A stretch of DNA of 64,000 bases from an uncultured Clostridia bacterium (GTDB lineage: Bacteria; Bacillota; Clostridia; TANB77; CAG-508): positions 1 to 64,000 of the forward strand of contig CAKOTF010000002.1 of NCBI GenBank assembly GCA_934120045.1. The letters are read 5' to 3'. The translations under genes and the position numbers were made by a program. This document shows positions 52,554 through 62,694 of the stretch, piece after piece. The notes beneath the pieces are model-generated. The model saw nothing but the letters and a program-made list of their open reading frames with translations. It was not told where the DNA came from and made no database searches. The first letter of the stretch is position 1. Every line of letters starts with the position of its first letter.

Positions 52554-54989
52554 CTAGCTTGTATTAAGCTTTGTATTTATTTTTATTATTGCCTTTTTGG
52601 TAATTTTTATGCAAATTTCTCCCATTTTATCTGTTCTATAAATTTTAATTTTTCTTTTTTCTAAATTTTCAATAGTAATATTTGATGGGTGTCCAAATGT
52701 ATTGTTTTCTCCCACACCTATAAATGCATATTGTGGTTTTACTACATCTAGTATTTTTTCTATTGATGATGTTTTTGAACCATGATGTGCTGTTTTTAAT
52801 ATTGTTGATTTTAATATTGATGTATTATTTTCATATTTTGAAACAATCTCTTTTTCTGCTATTTCTTCTATATCTCCTGTAAATAGCATTGAAAATTTAT
52901 TATAATTTAATTTACATACTAATGAATTGTTATTAATTGCATTGTCAGATATCATTTTTTGAGAATCTGGCCATAACACATCAAAATACAAATTTTTTTC
53001 TATATTTATTCTCATTCCTGCTTCTACTATTTTTACATTTAGATTTTGTTTTTTTACTATTTCTTTAAATTTATTATAATTAGTTGAATCTTCATATTGT
53101 TTCCCTATTATTACATTTTTTACTTTTGTCTGTTCTAAAATATATAAAATTCCTCCACAATGATCTTGATCAAAATGGCTTATTATACAATAATCTATTT
53201 CAAGAATCTTTCTATTAAATAAATATGGTAATAATGTATTTTTTCCAATGTCAAAGTTTTTTTGACCTCCTCCATCTATTAATATTTTCTGATGTTTTGG
53301 TGTTTCTATAAGACAACAATCTCCCTGCCCAACATCTACAAAGTAGATCTTTAAATCTCCCGGAATTTTTTTTATTATAATTGAACTAATTAATATAATA
53401 ATGAATACTCTTATTATTTTTTTTCTTTTTGAATAAACATATTTTGAAATCTTTAAAATTATTTTTTGATTAAAACTATATTTTTGAATCTTTTTTATTT
53501 TATGTCTGTAATAAATAATATATATGATAAAATAGTAAATTATAATTTGCCATGTATCTGGAGTTATTACATTAAAATTTGTTATTGGAAATTTTGTTCC
53601 TATCTTTGAAATTAATGATAATGCTGTTATTGGAATTTGTACTACTTTAGCAATTTCTGTTCCTATTTTTAATGATAAAAATGTAACTAATATTTGTATT
53701 ATTCCTCCTATAACTAATGGTCCTATAATAATTCCTACAAGTATATTGGTTAATATAAATGATAAACTTATAAAATTGTATTTAGTAATTATTATTGGCA
53801 TAGTCATAAATTGTGCTGATATTGCTACAGCAATTTCTTCTACAAATGAATTATGTTTTATACAAAAATTAGTATATTTTTCTTTTAAACATGGTGATTT
53901 TATTTTTATATTCATTATAAAATCTTCTACTATTGTTCTAAAAAATACAACCCCTATTGTTCCTGCATATGTAAATTGAAAGCTTGTACTAAATAAATTA
54001 TATGGATTCATAAATAATATTACAATAGCTGATATTGAAATGTTATTTAATGTATCACTTTTTCTATATACTAGAAATGCTGTACACATTAATGTTGCCA
54101 TTATTACAGATCTTATAACTGAAATACTAAATCCTGTTATTGCCATATATATAAATAATATTAGTATTTCTATAATTCTACTTTTTCTTTGTCCAAATAT
54201 GCCTTGAGTACTTTTTTCTGATAGATAAATAATATATGACACATGTAATCCGGATACAGCCAGTACATGTGATATACTGCTTTGCGAAAAATCTTCTCTT
54301 GTCTCTTCATCTATTTCACTTGTATCACCTAATAATACTCCTAAAACTATTGACATTGAATTTGAATTATATGTTTTTTCTAAATTATCTTTTATTTTCA
54401 AATGTAGTTTATTGGTATAATATAATATCCCTTTATGAATATCTATTTTATTTACCAGCTCAACTCTTATGGTTCCATATATTTTTAATGTTTTTAAATA
54501 TTCTTTGTAATTAAAACCTTTATAATTTCTCGCCTCTGATGGTTCAGAAAAATTTCCTTGTATTTCTAAGATTTCTCCATATTCTAAATTTTTCTTTGTT
54601 GTCATATATAAATATGTATTTTTGTACTTTGATGATAAAACTTTGATTTTATATCTATTATAATATTGTTTTTCTTTTTTATTGTCTATTATTTGTACTT
54701 GTATTTTTAACTCTTCTCCATCATGATATAAATTTTGATATTTTTTGGTTTGAAATTTGATTATAATATTAGAAATTAATGATGAAATAATTATTAATGA
54801 TAAAACATTAAATTTAATCAATATCTTGATATAATGAAAAAATTTTTTCTTTTTGAATTTTGAAATATTGGATATATAATATAAAATTAATAAAAATATA
54901 TAAAAAAAGACTATACTTATTTTTAAGTATAGTCCCCATAATATACCTATTATATAACCAATTAATATAATAAAAATTGGTCTATTCAA
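52554..54989 (-). CDS. comEC: ComEC/Rec2 DNA uptake channel
   Basis: 811 aa. An N-terminal DUF4131-like part is followed by the multi-helix competence domain (VLGVLLGDTSEIDEETREDF, HVLAVSGLHVSYI) and a C-terminal metallo-beta-lactamase domain (VDVGQGDCCLIE, SHFDQDHCGG, TAHHGSKTS). It carries single-stranded DNA through the membrane in natural transformation. Full-length and intact. Confidence 0.93.
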   Translation of the reverse strand: MNRPIFIILIGYIIGILWGLYLKISIVFFYIFLLILYYISNISKFKKKKFFHYIKILIKFNVLSLIIISSLISNIIIKFQTKKYQNLYHDGEELKIQVQIIDNKKEKQYYNRYKIKVLSSKYKNTYLYMTTKKNLEYGEILEIQGNFSEPSEARNYKGFNYKEYLKTLKIYGTIRVELVNKIDIHKGILYYTNKLHLKIKDNLEKTYNSNSMSIVLGVLLGDTSEIDEETREDFSQSSISHVLAVSGLHVSYIIYLSEKSTQGIFGQRKSRIIEILILFIYMAITGFSISVIRSVIMATLMCTAFLVYRKSDTLNNISISAIVILFMNPYNLFSTSFQFTYAGTIGVVFFRTIVEDFIMNIKIKSPCLKEKYTNFCIKHNSFVEEIAVAISAQFMTMPIIITKYNFISLSFILTNILVGIIIGPLVIGGIIQILVTFLSLKIGTEIAKVVQIPITALSLISKIGTKFPITNFNVITPDTWQIIIYYFIIYIIYYRHKIKKIQKYSFNQKIILKISKYVYSKRKKIIRVFIIILISSIIIKKIPGDLKIYFVDVGQGDCCLIETPKHQKILIDGGGQKNFDIGKNTLLPYLFNRKILEIDYCIISHFDQDHCGGILYILEQTKVKNVIIGKQYEDSTNYNKFKEIVKKQNLNVKIVEAGMRINIEKNLYFDVLWPDSQKMISDNAINNNSLVCKLNYNKFSMLFTGDIEEIAEKEIVSKYENNTSILKSTILKTAHHGSKTSSIEKILDVVKPQYAFIGVGENNTFGHPSNITIENLEKRKIKIYRTDKMGEICIKITKKAIIKINTKLNTS

Positions 54990-56156
54990 TTAAATTACTC
55001 TCCTTGCCCCAACATATCTTTGTGAATAATAGCTTGATGATAATGCTGTTATTACAACCCCTTCTTTTTTATTTGCCGCATGTATAAAGTTACCACTTCC
55101 TATGTAAATTCCAACATGCCCTATTGCTGTCTTTCCTTGATTCTTGAAAATTACTATATCTCCAGGTTGTAAATTTGATTTACTTACTGCTGTACCATTT
55201 TTTATTTGATCTTTTGATGATCTATTTAATGATACTCCAAAATTTCTAAATACATATGTTGTAAATCCTGAACAGTCAAATCCTGTTGATGGTGATGAAC
55301 CTCCTGCTACATATTTATATCCTAAATATTTTTTTGCAAATTCTACAACATCATTTCCTTCAGAACTTGCACTTACAGTGCTTTCTTCTTCCTGTTCTGT
55401 TTCAACTTCAGCTTGATTTTCTTCTACTGCTTCTTTACTAGCAACTGTATTTTCTTCTGAAGAAGCAGTTGTTCTGTCATATCCACCTCTGGCTGTTGTT
55501 TCTGGTAATTTTGTATCTGATACATATTTTTGTGATACATATCCAATTTGATTATTATAATCAATTCTATACCATCCATCTATTTCTCCAGTTATTTTTA
55601 TTTTTGAGTTAAAACTTAAACTATGTATTGCTTCACTTGAAGTTGTTGGTTCTTTTCTTATATTTAAACCATCTGCTTTTACATATCCTGTTTTGCTTAT
55701 TTCCGTAACTTCTTCTGTTTTATTTTCTTGTTGGTTTTGATTATTTTCATCTTCGATATAGGAATTTGTTTGTTCTTGATTGTTATTTTCTTCAGTATTT
55801 AAATTTTCTTCTTGTTTTGCCTCTTCATGATTATTCTCTTGTTCAACTGAAGTTTTTATTGCATTAATTCTTATCCAACCACTTTTCTCTTCATTTTCTA
55901 TTTTGCACCAATCATTTAAAATATCTGTTACCCTAATATTCCCACTTGGTATTGATTCTTTTTGTATTGCAAAAATTAATGGTAATGTTTTTACTTTAAC
56001 TTCCTTTGTTAAATTATATTGTTTGTCTTTTTCTATGTTTTCTATATTTTGTGTTTGTTTTACTTGTGTGTCATTTTCTGTTGCTTCTGCTTTTGTTGCT
56101 ATCATTGTTATAATTGTTATCATTAGTATTGTTATTATTAATTGTTTGGTTTTCAT
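54990..56156 (-). CDS. SH3b and NlpC/P60 cell-wall endopeptidase
   Basis: 388 aa. A signal peptide, an SH3-like domain (about 45-105), an acidic Gln/Asn/Glu linker, a second SH3b (VKADGLNIRKEPT...GWYRIDYNNQIGYV), another linker, and a C-terminal NlpC/P60 domain with catalytic Cys in FDCSGFTTYVF and His in GHVGIYIGSGNFIHAA. It cleaves peptide stems of peptidoglycan outside the cell. It begins where comEC ends. Confidence 0.9.
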   Translation of the reverse strand: MKTKQLIITILMITIITMIATKAEATENDTQVKQTQNIENIEKDKQYNLTKEVKVKTLPLIFAIQKESIPSGNIRVTDILNDWCKIENEEKSGWIRINAIKTSVEQENNHEEAKQEENLNTEENNNQEQTNSYIEDENNQNQQENKTEEVTEISKTGYVKADGLNIRKEPTTSSEAIHSLSFNSKIKITGEIDGWYRIDYNNQIGYVSQKYVSDTKLPETTARGGYDRTTASSEENTVASKEAVEENQAEVETEQEEESTVSASSEGNDVVEFAKKYLGYKYVAGGSSPSTGFDCSGFTTYVFRNFGVSLNRSSKDQIKNGTAVSKSNLQPGDIVIFKNQGKTAIGHVGIYIGSGNFIHAANKKEGVVITALSSSYYSQRYVGARRVI

Positions 56157-56304
56157 TTTTTACCTCATTTTTATAAATTTAACAAAATTTATTATAACAT
56201 ATATATTTTTTATTGTCAATTTTTTTTATCTATTATAGCTATTTAATCCTATTATATAAAATAAAAAATACATCTCTATATGAGACGTACTTTTTAATTA
56301 TAAA

Positions 56305-56751
56305 TTATTCTGCTTTTTCTACTGTTTCATTAACAGTTTCTGTAGTTTCTGCAACTGGTTCTTCTGCTAAATCTTCTTTAACAACGATTTCTTTGTTTTC
56401 AATTCTAGCTCCAACCATTTCTTTTGTCTTAGAAGCTTTTCCTGTTCTCTCTCTTAAGTAGTATAATTTAGCTCTTCTAGCTTTACCAACTCTAACTACT
56501 TCTACTTTTTCTACTAATGGTGAATGGATTAAGAATGTTTTTTCAACACCTACACCGTAAGAGATTTTTCTTACTGTAAATGTAGCGTTAACTCCTCCAC
56601 CTTGTTTTTTAATTATAATTCCTTCAAATACTTGGATTCTTTCTTTGTTTCCTTCTTTGATTTTAACATGTACTCTTACTGTATTTCCAACTTTTAAATC
56701 TGGAATAGTATTTTTTAATTGTTCATGTTCTATTGATTTTATGATATCCAT
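56305..56751 (-). CDS. rplS: Ribosomal protein L19
   Basis: 148 aa from ATG 56751 (GGAGG upstream). The core IPDLKVGNTVRVHVKIKEGNKERIQVFEG..VNATFTVRKISYGVGVEKTF and RRAKLYYLRERTGK is standard. An acidic C-terminal extension of about 30 residues (ending ETVEKAE) is beyond the usual 115-residue length. It is the last gene of the rpsP-rimM-trmD-rplS block. Confidence 0.95.
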   Translation of the reverse strand: MDIIKSIEHEQLKNTIPDLKVGNTVRVHVKIKEGNKERIQVFEGIIIKKQGGGVNATFTVRKISYGVGVEKTFLIHSPLVEKVEVVRVGKARRAKLYYLRERTGKASKTKEMVGARIENKEIVVKEDLAEEPVAETTETVNETVEKAE

Positions 56752-56774
56752 CGTATTTACCTCCTTCTTTCTTC

Positions 56775-56812
56775 GTACAAGCGGTGCACTGGAATTGTTT
56801 TGCACTTTGTAC
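56775..56812 (-). promoter_or_regulatory. L19 leader (ribosomal protein autoregulation)
   Basis: GTACAA..TTGTAC and GTGC..GCAC form nested stems just before the rplS ribosome binding site, as in the Firmicutes L19 leader RNA to which excess L19 binds. Confidence 0.7.
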
Positions 56813-56816
56813 ATAA

Positions 56817-57545
56817 TTATTTTATATCTTTTTTAGATTTTATTTCATCTAAATATTTTTTATCTTTTTCAGATAATTCTACATTTTCTAAAAGTTCTGG
56901 TCTTTTATAATATGTATTTTTTAAAGCTTGATATCTTCTCCATTTGTTGATATTTTCATGATGACCTGATTGTAAAATTTCTGGTACCTTTACACCTTCA
57001 AAGGTTTCTGGTCTAGTATATTGTGGATATTCAAGAATTCCTTGTGAAAATGATTCTTCAGATGTTGAACCATCACTCAAAACTCCATCTATATATCTAC
57101 TTACAGAATCTATTAATACCATTGCTGGAAGTTCCCCTCCTGTTAGTACATAATTTCCAATAGATATTTCCTCATCTACTATTTTATCCAATACTCTCTG
57201 ATCTACTCCTTCATAATGTCCACAAAGTATGATAAGATGCTCTTCTTTACTTAATTCTTCTACCTTTTTTTGATTTAAAACTTGTCCTTGTGGTGACATA
57301 TATATAACTTTAGCATTTGTTTTTTTTATAGATTTATATGCATTATATATAACATCTGCTTGCATTACCATACCTGCACCACCACCATATGGTGTGTCAT
57401 CAACTTTTTTGTGCTTATTTTCTGAAAAGTCTCTAATATTTATTAAATTAACTTCTATTAGTTTATTTTCTTCTGCTCTTCCTAGAATGCTCTGCTTAAC
57501 AGGCTCAAACATTTCAGGAAATAGTGTAAGCACATCAAATTTCAT
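56817..57545 (-). CDS. trmD: tRNA (guanine37-N1)-methyltransferase
   Basis: 242 aa. It has the trefoil-knot SPOUT signatures: DTPYGGGAGMVMQ, LCGHYEGVDQRV, EISIGNYVLTGGELPAM. It methylates G37 of tRNAs that read CNN codons, which prevents +1 frameshifting. All motifs are intact. This matters here because the element shows +1 shifts at a CNN-type codon. Confidence 0.96.
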   Translation of the reverse strand: MKFDVLTLFPEMFEPVKQSILGRAEENKLIEVNLINIRDFSENKHKKVDDTPYGGGAGMVMQADVIYNAYKSIKKTNAKVIYMSPQGQVLNQKKVEELSKEEHLIILCGHYEGVDQRVLDKIVDEEISIGNYVLTGGELPAMVLIDSVSRYIDGVLSDGSTSEESFSQGILEYPQYTRPETFEGVKVPEILQSGHHENINKWRRYQALKNTYYKRPELLENVELSEKDKKYLDEIKSKKDIK

Positions 57546-57560
57546 ACATTCCTCAACTTT

Positions 57561-58067
57561 CTAAATCAATCCTGGTATTAGATGAACTGTAATTTTTCCA
57601 CCTTCTAAATCGACATTTTTTATAACATCTTTTATTCCTGGTAGTAAAACTTGTTTTCCTAATTCATCTTTTATTACATATATGTCATTTGCTCCTGTAT
57701 TATAGATATCATCAACTTTTCCTAGTAGTTTTCCTTCTTCTGTATAAACTTCCAATCCAATTAAATCTACTATATAATATGTTCCTTCTTCAAGTGGAAC
57801 AGCATGTTCTCTATCTACTTCAAGATAAGCATTTTTTAGTAAATCTGCTTGTTCTGGTGTATTTATACCTTCAAGCTTTATCAATACCATATTTTTATGA
57901 TATCTTACTCCTTCTACTTTATAAAGTTTTGATTCTTTTTTAGATTTAACATATACTTCTTCTAAATCGTCAAATCTTGTTATATCATTTGTAAAAGGTG
58001 TTACTTTAATTTCTCCTTTTATTCCATGTGTATTAACAATTTGACCTATTTCTAGCTTTTTTTTCAT
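57561..58067 (-). CDS. rimM: Ribosome maturation factor RimM
   Basis: 168 aa. The N-terminal RimM domain (IGQIVNTHGIKGEIKV) and the C-terminal PRC-barrel (GLEVYTEEGKLLGKV..GANDIYVI..LLPGIKDVIK) are complete. It assists 30S head assembly with S19. It lies between khpA and trmD as in other Firmicutes. Confidence 0.95.
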   Translation of the reverse strand: MKKKLEIGQIVNTHGIKGEIKVTPFTNDITRFDDLEEVYVKSKKESKLYKVEGVRYHKNMVLIKLEGINTPEQADLLKNAYLEVDREHAVPLEEGTYYIVDLIGLEVYTEEGKLLGKVDDIYNTGANDIYVIKDELGKQVLLPGIKDVIKNVDLEGGKITVHLIPGLI

Positions 58068-58097
58068 TTTTTACCATTCCTTTCATGGTAAATTTAT

Positions 58098-58328
58098 CTA
58101 TCCAATAAATTCAACATTTACTTTTTTGTCTTTTTTTCCAGCAACTGCTTTCATTACTGTTCTGATAGATTGAGCTATTTTTCCTTGTTTTCCAATTACT
58201 TTTCCAAAGTCTTCATCAGCTACTTTTACTTCGAAAACTATTGATTTTTCATTTTCAACTTCTTTTATTTCAACAGCATCTTTATTGTTTACTAAGTTTT
58301 TGATTATAACTTCTAAAACTTCTTTCAT
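58098..58328 (-). CDS. khpA: KH-domain RNA-binding protein
   Basis: 76 aa; KH motif GKVIGKQGKIAQSIRTVMKA. YlqC/KhpA family, an RNA chaperone that pairs with KhpB. Located between rpsP and rimM as usual. Confidence 0.92.
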   Translation of the reverse strand: MKEVLEVIIKNLVNNKDAVEIKEVENEKSIVFEVKVADEDFGKVIGKQGKIAQSIRTVMKAVAGKKDKKVNVEFIG

Positions 58329-58363
58329 AATCTTTCCTCCAACATAATATTTTTTTCAAAAAA

Positions 58364-58594
58364 TTATGCGTTTTTGATTAATGCTTTTACTGTTTCTGTT
58401 GGTTGTGCACCATTTTTCATCCATTGCTCTAATTTTTCTTTATTTAATACTATTGTAGATGGTTCTGTCATTGGATCATATGTTCCAATTTGTTCAATTA
58501 TTTTTCCATCTCTTGGAGATCTAGAATCAGCTACTACTATATGATAGAATGGAGCTTTTTTCTTTCCTTCTCTTTGTAATCTTATTTTTACCAT
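58364..58594 (-). CDS. rpsP: Ribosomal protein S16
   Basis: 76 aa; MVKIRLQREGKKKAPFYHIVVADSRSPRDGK and IGTYDPMTEP are diagnostic. First gene of the rpsP-to-rplS group, following ffh by about 85 bp. Confidence 0.96.
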   Translation of the reverse strand: MVKIRLQREGKKKAPFYHIVVADSRSPRDGKIIEQIGTYDPMTEPSTIVLNKEKLEQWMKNGAQPTETVKALIKNA

Positions 58595-58679
58595 TTTAAT
58601 TTCACCTCTTTCTGAATTAAAATTTCTGTATTTAGAAATTTTAGATTTTTATATATAAAATATAAAATTAATAACTTAT

Positions 58680-60041
58680 TTAAAATTTGAAGTCTTTGAA
58701 CTCTTTCATGTCGTCCATATTCATACTTTTCATCATTTTTCTCATACTGCCTTTATCATTTTTTAATTTTTTCATCATTTTTTGTGTCATTTCAAATGAA
58801 TTTATGAATTTGTTTACATCTTGTACTTGTGTTCCGCTTCCTTTTGCAATACGTGATCTTCTACTTCCATTTAAGATTTTTACATTTCTTTTTTCTTGTT
58901 TTGTCATTGAACATATTATTGCTTCAACTTTATCAAATTCTTTATCATCAATGTTTAAATCTTTTATTTTATTCATTCCTGGTATCATTTTTAATATTGA
59001 TGAAAATGATCCCATTTTCTTTACTTGTCGTATTTGTGCTAAATAGTCATCTAAATCTAACTCATTTTTACGTAATTGCTTTTCTAATTTTTCAGCATCT
59101 TCTTCTGATATAGCTTCTTCTGCTTTTTCAATTATTGAAAGTACATCTCCCATTCCTAAAATTCTTGATGTCATTCTTTCTGGATTAAATACTTCTATAT
59201 CATTTAATTTTTCACCTGTTGCTGCAAACTTTATTGGCTTTCCTGTTACTTTTTTTACTGAAAGTGCTGCACCACCACGTGTATCCCCATCTAATTTTGT
59301 TAATACAACTCCGTCAATTCCAACATTTTCATTAAATGTTTGTGCAATATTTACTGCATCTTGACCTGTCATTGAGTCAACTACTAATAAGATTTCATGT
59401 GGTTTTATATTTGTTTTTATATTTTTTAATTCTTGCATTAACTCTTCATCTATATGTAGACGTCCAGCTGTATCTAATATAACTACATCATTTAGTTTTG
59501 ACATTGCAACACTCATTGCTTGTTTTGCAATATGTACAACATCTTTTGATTGTTCATTTGCATATACAGGTATATTTAATTGTGCTCCAACAACTTGTAA
59601 TTGTTTTATAGCTGCTGGTCTATAAATATCACATGCAACTAGCAATGGTTTCTTACCTTGTTTCCTTAACAAATTTGCTAACTTTCCTGCTGTAGTTGTT
59701 TTACCAGACCCTTGAAGTCCAACTAGCATTATTATTGTTGGTGGGTTTGGTGTAAAATTGATTTTACTTTCTGTTCCACCTAATAGTTCTATCATTTCAT
59801 CTTTAACAATCTTTATTACTTGTTGACCAGGTGTTAATGATTTCATAACATCTTGTCCTAAAGCTTTTTCTTGAATATTTGCTATAAATTCTTTTACTAT
59901 TTTATAGTTTACATCAGCTTCTAATAATGCTAATTTTACTTCCCTTAGCATTTCTTTTAAGTCAGTTTCTGTTATTCTGGCTTTTCCTCTCAATTTTCTT
60001 GTTATTTCTTGAAATCTTGATGATAGACCTTCAAATGCCAT
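58680..60041 (-). CDS. ffh: Signal recognition particle GTPase Ffh
   Basis: 453 aa with N, G and M domains. G1 is GLQGSGKTTTAGKLA, then DTAGRLHIDEELM, TKLDGDTRGGAALS and the Met-rich end. It binds 4.5S RNA and signal peptides. An intact single gene with ylxM upstream. Confidence 0.97.
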   Translation of the reverse strand: MAFEGLSSRFQEITRKLRGKARITETDLKEMLREVKLALLEADVNYKIVKEFIANIQEKALGQDVMKSLTPGQQVIKIVKDEMIELLGGTESKINFTPNPPTIIMLVGLQGSGKTTTAGKLANLLRKQGKKPLLVACDIYRPAAIKQLQVVGAQLNIPVYANEQSKDVVHIAKQAMSVAMSKLNDVVILDTAGRLHIDEELMQELKNIKTNIKPHEILLVVDSMTGQDAVNIAQTFNENVGIDGVVLTKLDGDTRGGAALSVKKVTGKPIKFAATGEKLNDIEVFNPERMTSRILGMGDVLSIIEKAEEAISEEDAEKLEKQLRKNELDLDDYLAQIRQVKKMGSFSSILKMIPGMNKIKDLNIDDKEFDKVEAIICSMTKQEKRNVKILNGSRRSRIAKGSGTQVQDVNKFINSFEMTQKMMKKLKNDKGSMRKMMKSMNMDDMKEFKDFKF

Positions 60042-60063
60042 ATTTGCCTCCTAATTCTTTTGT

Positions 60064-60411
60064 TTATACTAAACAATTTAATTCTTTTTTAACTTCTTCT
60101 AATATATTATTAACTTTTTCATCTGATGAATCTTCATGTATTTTATTGAGCTGTGCTAATATATTTTCGATTTGTTTCTCTTGATTCATTGTCTTTTTCA
60201 TAAACAATAGCTTTTCTTCATATTCGAAAAGTTTCTTTTCCCCCTTTTTTATGATATCTCTTACTCCTTGCCTTGTTATTCCATCATTTTGTGCTATTTC
60301 TGCTAATGACAAGTCTTCATTGTAGTAGTAGTCTATGTATTCTTTTTGTTTTTCTGTTAATAGTTCTCCATATATTTGCCATAACATACTTATTTCAATT
60401 TTTTTATCCAT
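60064..60411 (-). CDS. ylxM: YlxM-like SRP accessory protein
   Basis: 115 aa; sigma-70 region-4-like HTH (LTEKQKEYIDYYYNEDLSLAEIA..GITRQGVRDIIKKGEKKL). YlxM stimulates the SRP GTPase in Gram-positive bacteria. It starts the ylxM-ffh operon. Confidence 0.9.
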   Translation of the reverse strand: MDKKIEISMLWQIYGELLTEKQKEYIDYYYNEDLSLAEIAQNDGITRQGVRDIIKKGEKKLFEYEEKLLFMKKTMNQEKQIENILAQLNKIHEDSSDEKVNNILEEVKKELNCLV

Positions 60412-60563
60412 TTTCTACCACTCCTATTTTTCTAAAGTGATACCTTATAATGTTAAATAAGGTGTAATGCTAATATACTTTACACCTTTTTTGCTAATTT
60501 GTCAAGGGGGTTAAAGATTTTTTTCATTTTTATTGCATAAAGTCCAAAAAAGGAAACAACTAA

Positions 60564-60872
60564 TTAAAGTTGTTCCCTTACATATTTTCTTTTTTTTGTT
60601 TGAAATACCTCTGGTGGTATTATTGGATTAAATTCTTCGCCATCAAATACATCTAACTCTATTGTTCTTGTTAGTAGGTCAGTATATGTATATGATGCGG
60701 TTCTATTGTTTTCCTCATATTTAACAACAAAAAGGTTGCTATATACTTTTTCTATTGTTCCTTCTTTTTCAAATTCCTTGCTTCTGCCCAATGAGCCTTT
60801 CACAATAATCTTTTGACCAATTTTGTCTGTAATGTCTGTTTTTAAACTTGAAATATCAGTTCTACAAATCAT
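60564..60872 (-). CDS. veg: Veg family protein
   Basis: 102 aa from ATG 60872 (AGGTGA upstream). It has DITDKIGQKIIVKGSLGR.. and TYTDLLTRTIEL, the Veg pattern; in B. subtilis Veg stimulates biofilm genes by inhibiting SinR. It follows yabG in the same direction, as in Bacillus (yabG-veg). Confidence 0.88.
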   Translation of the reverse strand: MICRTDISSLKTDITDKIGQKIIVKGSLGRSKEFEKEGTIEKVYSNLFVVKYEENNRTASYTYTDLLTRTIELDVFDGEEFNPIIPPEVFQTKKRKYVREQL

Positions 60873-61034
60873 TAGATTCACCTACTTTGCTTAAGATGAG
60901 CCAAGTATATCATCTGATGAAGCATTTGTCAAAGACTGTAAATTTATGTCGAAAGTCTGTGATTCAAGAACTTCAATACCTTTACGTTTTATTACATAAT
61001 TATTACTTTTTTGTTACATTTTTATTACAATGTA

Positions 61035-61847
61035 TTATATTGTTATAATTTTCTTCTTTCCATTAGCTCCAATTCCATCAATTCCTTTTTTTCCATCTCT
61101 TAGTTCACTTTCAAAATCATCTATTGTTATATATTTTCTATTATCTGTCACTGCAACATTTTTAGCAACAATTAATGGATCTAAAAAATCTATTAAAATT
61201 CTTGCTGGTGATGATGCAAAATTAGCACCTGCAGATATTAATGCTTCAAAATAACTTTGACAGGCTCCTGCAAATATCACTAAATTTTTTTTACTTATTT
61301 TCTCAAATTCTCTAGCTTTTTTAACTGTCTCAATGAAATGTCTTGAATTTCTGTAATTAAATATATCATTTATTGCATTATTTTTTATCATCCCATCATG
61401 TCCAGTAATAACTAAAATATCAGGATTATATATCATTAACAATTGTTTAATTAATTTTGGTTGTTTATTTTCAGGAATATTTTTTACTATAGAATTTAAT
61501 TCCATTTTTTTATAATATATTACAGATCTTTCAGCATATTTTTTGTCACCATCTAAATGCAATATTTTTCCAGTTCTCTTTATACCTCTAATACTTTCAT
61601 CACATTTGTTTCTATAAATACTATTTTCAATCCTTTTTTCAAATTCAACATTAAAATCTATTTTTTCTTTTTTATTTATTAATTCTAAATCATCTACTGG
61701 TGCATCTGCCTCTATTCTAACATCTATCCCTTTTAATATCGCTATATTATTATTACTTGATGTTTTTATTATTTTTTCAACCTCAAATATTATGTCATTA
61801 TTATATGAGTTTCTTGTTACATTATCCCCTTTTTTTATTTTTTTCAT
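61035..61847 (-). CDS. yabG: Sporulation-specific protease YabG
   Basis: 270 aa. The KGDNVTRNSYNNDIIF start, LVITGHDGM with the catalytic His and FAGACQSYFEALISAGANFASSP with the catalytic Cys match YabG. It processes coat and SpoIVA proteins in the mother cell. It is further proof that the host is a spore former. Confidence 0.92.
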   Translation of the reverse strand: MKKIKKGDNVTRNSYNNDIIFEVEKIIKTSSNNNIAILKGIDVRIEADAPVDDLELINKKEKIDFNVEFEKRIENSIYRNKCDESIRGIKRTGKILHLDGDKKYAERSVIYYKKMELNSIVKNIPENKQPKLIKQLLMIYNPDILVITGHDGMIKNNAINDIFNYRNSRHFIETVKKAREFEKISKKNLVIFAGACQSYFEALISAGANFASSPARILIDFLDPLIVAKNVAVTDNRKYITIDDFESELRDGKKGIDGIGANGKKKIITI

Positions 61848-61887
61848 TTTTTAATTAACAATTTATAAAAATTCTCCTTATAAAATA

Positions 61888-61925
61888 AATATAGTGAAGA
61901 GTTTTAATTCTCTTCACTATATTAT
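61888..61925. terminator. Bidirectional terminator
   Basis: A perfect stem ATATAGTGAAGAG / CTCTTCACTATAT with a TTTTAATT loop between the Lgt-like gene (upstream on the minus strand) and yabG. Confidence 0.8.
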
Positions 61926-61947
61926 ATGTTAATTATTTTTTGAGGTT

Positions 61948-62658
61948 CTAATTATTTGCTATATTATTTTTTCTTTTTTTGTCTTTAACTAATATTATTA
62001 AACATATTATAATTATGCAACTATATATAGCTGCCATTTTAGGTCCTCCAAATAGTTTACGATATTTATATAAATGTTCAAGAATAAACATTCTAGCCAT
62101 TACATACTCTAAAATAGCAATTGAAACTCTTTTTAATCTACTCATTTTATTTTTTAATAACAATAATATTAAAAAACCACCAAACCAAACAATTGCTTCT
62201 AAAAGTTGAATTGGAAAATATACTCTTTTATATCCTAATGCAACTGTATAAGGCAAAATCTTTTCTGGTAATGCTATTCCTACACAACATCCTCTTATAA
62301 AGCATTCAATTTTTCCAACTGTAGCACTTAAAAATATAGATTCCATCATCGTATCAATAAGTTCTTCTTTATATTTTGCAAAGATCTTTACTGATACAAT
62401 CATTCCGAGCATACCACCTATAAGAACTCCTGAAATCTTAAAATTAGTTAGTTTTAATAAGAATAGACCTTGTATATCTTGACATCCTCCATTTATAAAC
62501 CATATTATTCTAGCAATAAGTGTTCCAAGAATTATTGCTATTACAGTACTGCTTATTGATACTGATATTTTTTTTGTTCTTTTATATGTCATTAAGATAT
62601 TATATATAATTGCTATACTATATGCAAATACTCTTTTTTCTGCGAGAATTTCTATCAT
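61948..62658 (-). CDS. Prolipoprotein diacylglyceryl transferase-like membrane protein
   Basis: 236 aa with six or seven helices. ISGVLIGGMLGMIVSVKIF and GKIECFIRGCCVGIA follow the Lgt pattern (normally GRxxNFxNxE), with FPIQLLEAIVWF later. The core Asn/Glu residues are replaced by Cys-rich GCC, as in a divergent Lgt paralogue often found in Clostridia beside surface-protein genes. Its activity is uncertain. It follows the Ig-repeat gene. Confidence 0.7.
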   Translation of the reverse strand: MIEILAEKRVFAYSIAIIYNILMTYKRTKKISVSISSTVIAIILGTLIARIIWFINGGCQDIQGLFLLKLTNFKISGVLIGGMLGMIVSVKIFAKYKEELIDTMMESIFLSATVGKIECFIRGCCVGIALPEKILPYTVALGYKRVYFPIQLLEAIVWFGGFLILLLLKNKMSRLKRVSIAILEYVMARMFILEHLYKYRKLFGGPKMAAIYSCIIIICLIILVKDKKRKNNIANN

Positions 62659-62694
62659 TTTCTTCTCCTTATAGTTGTTTTTCGTGTTGTGGTA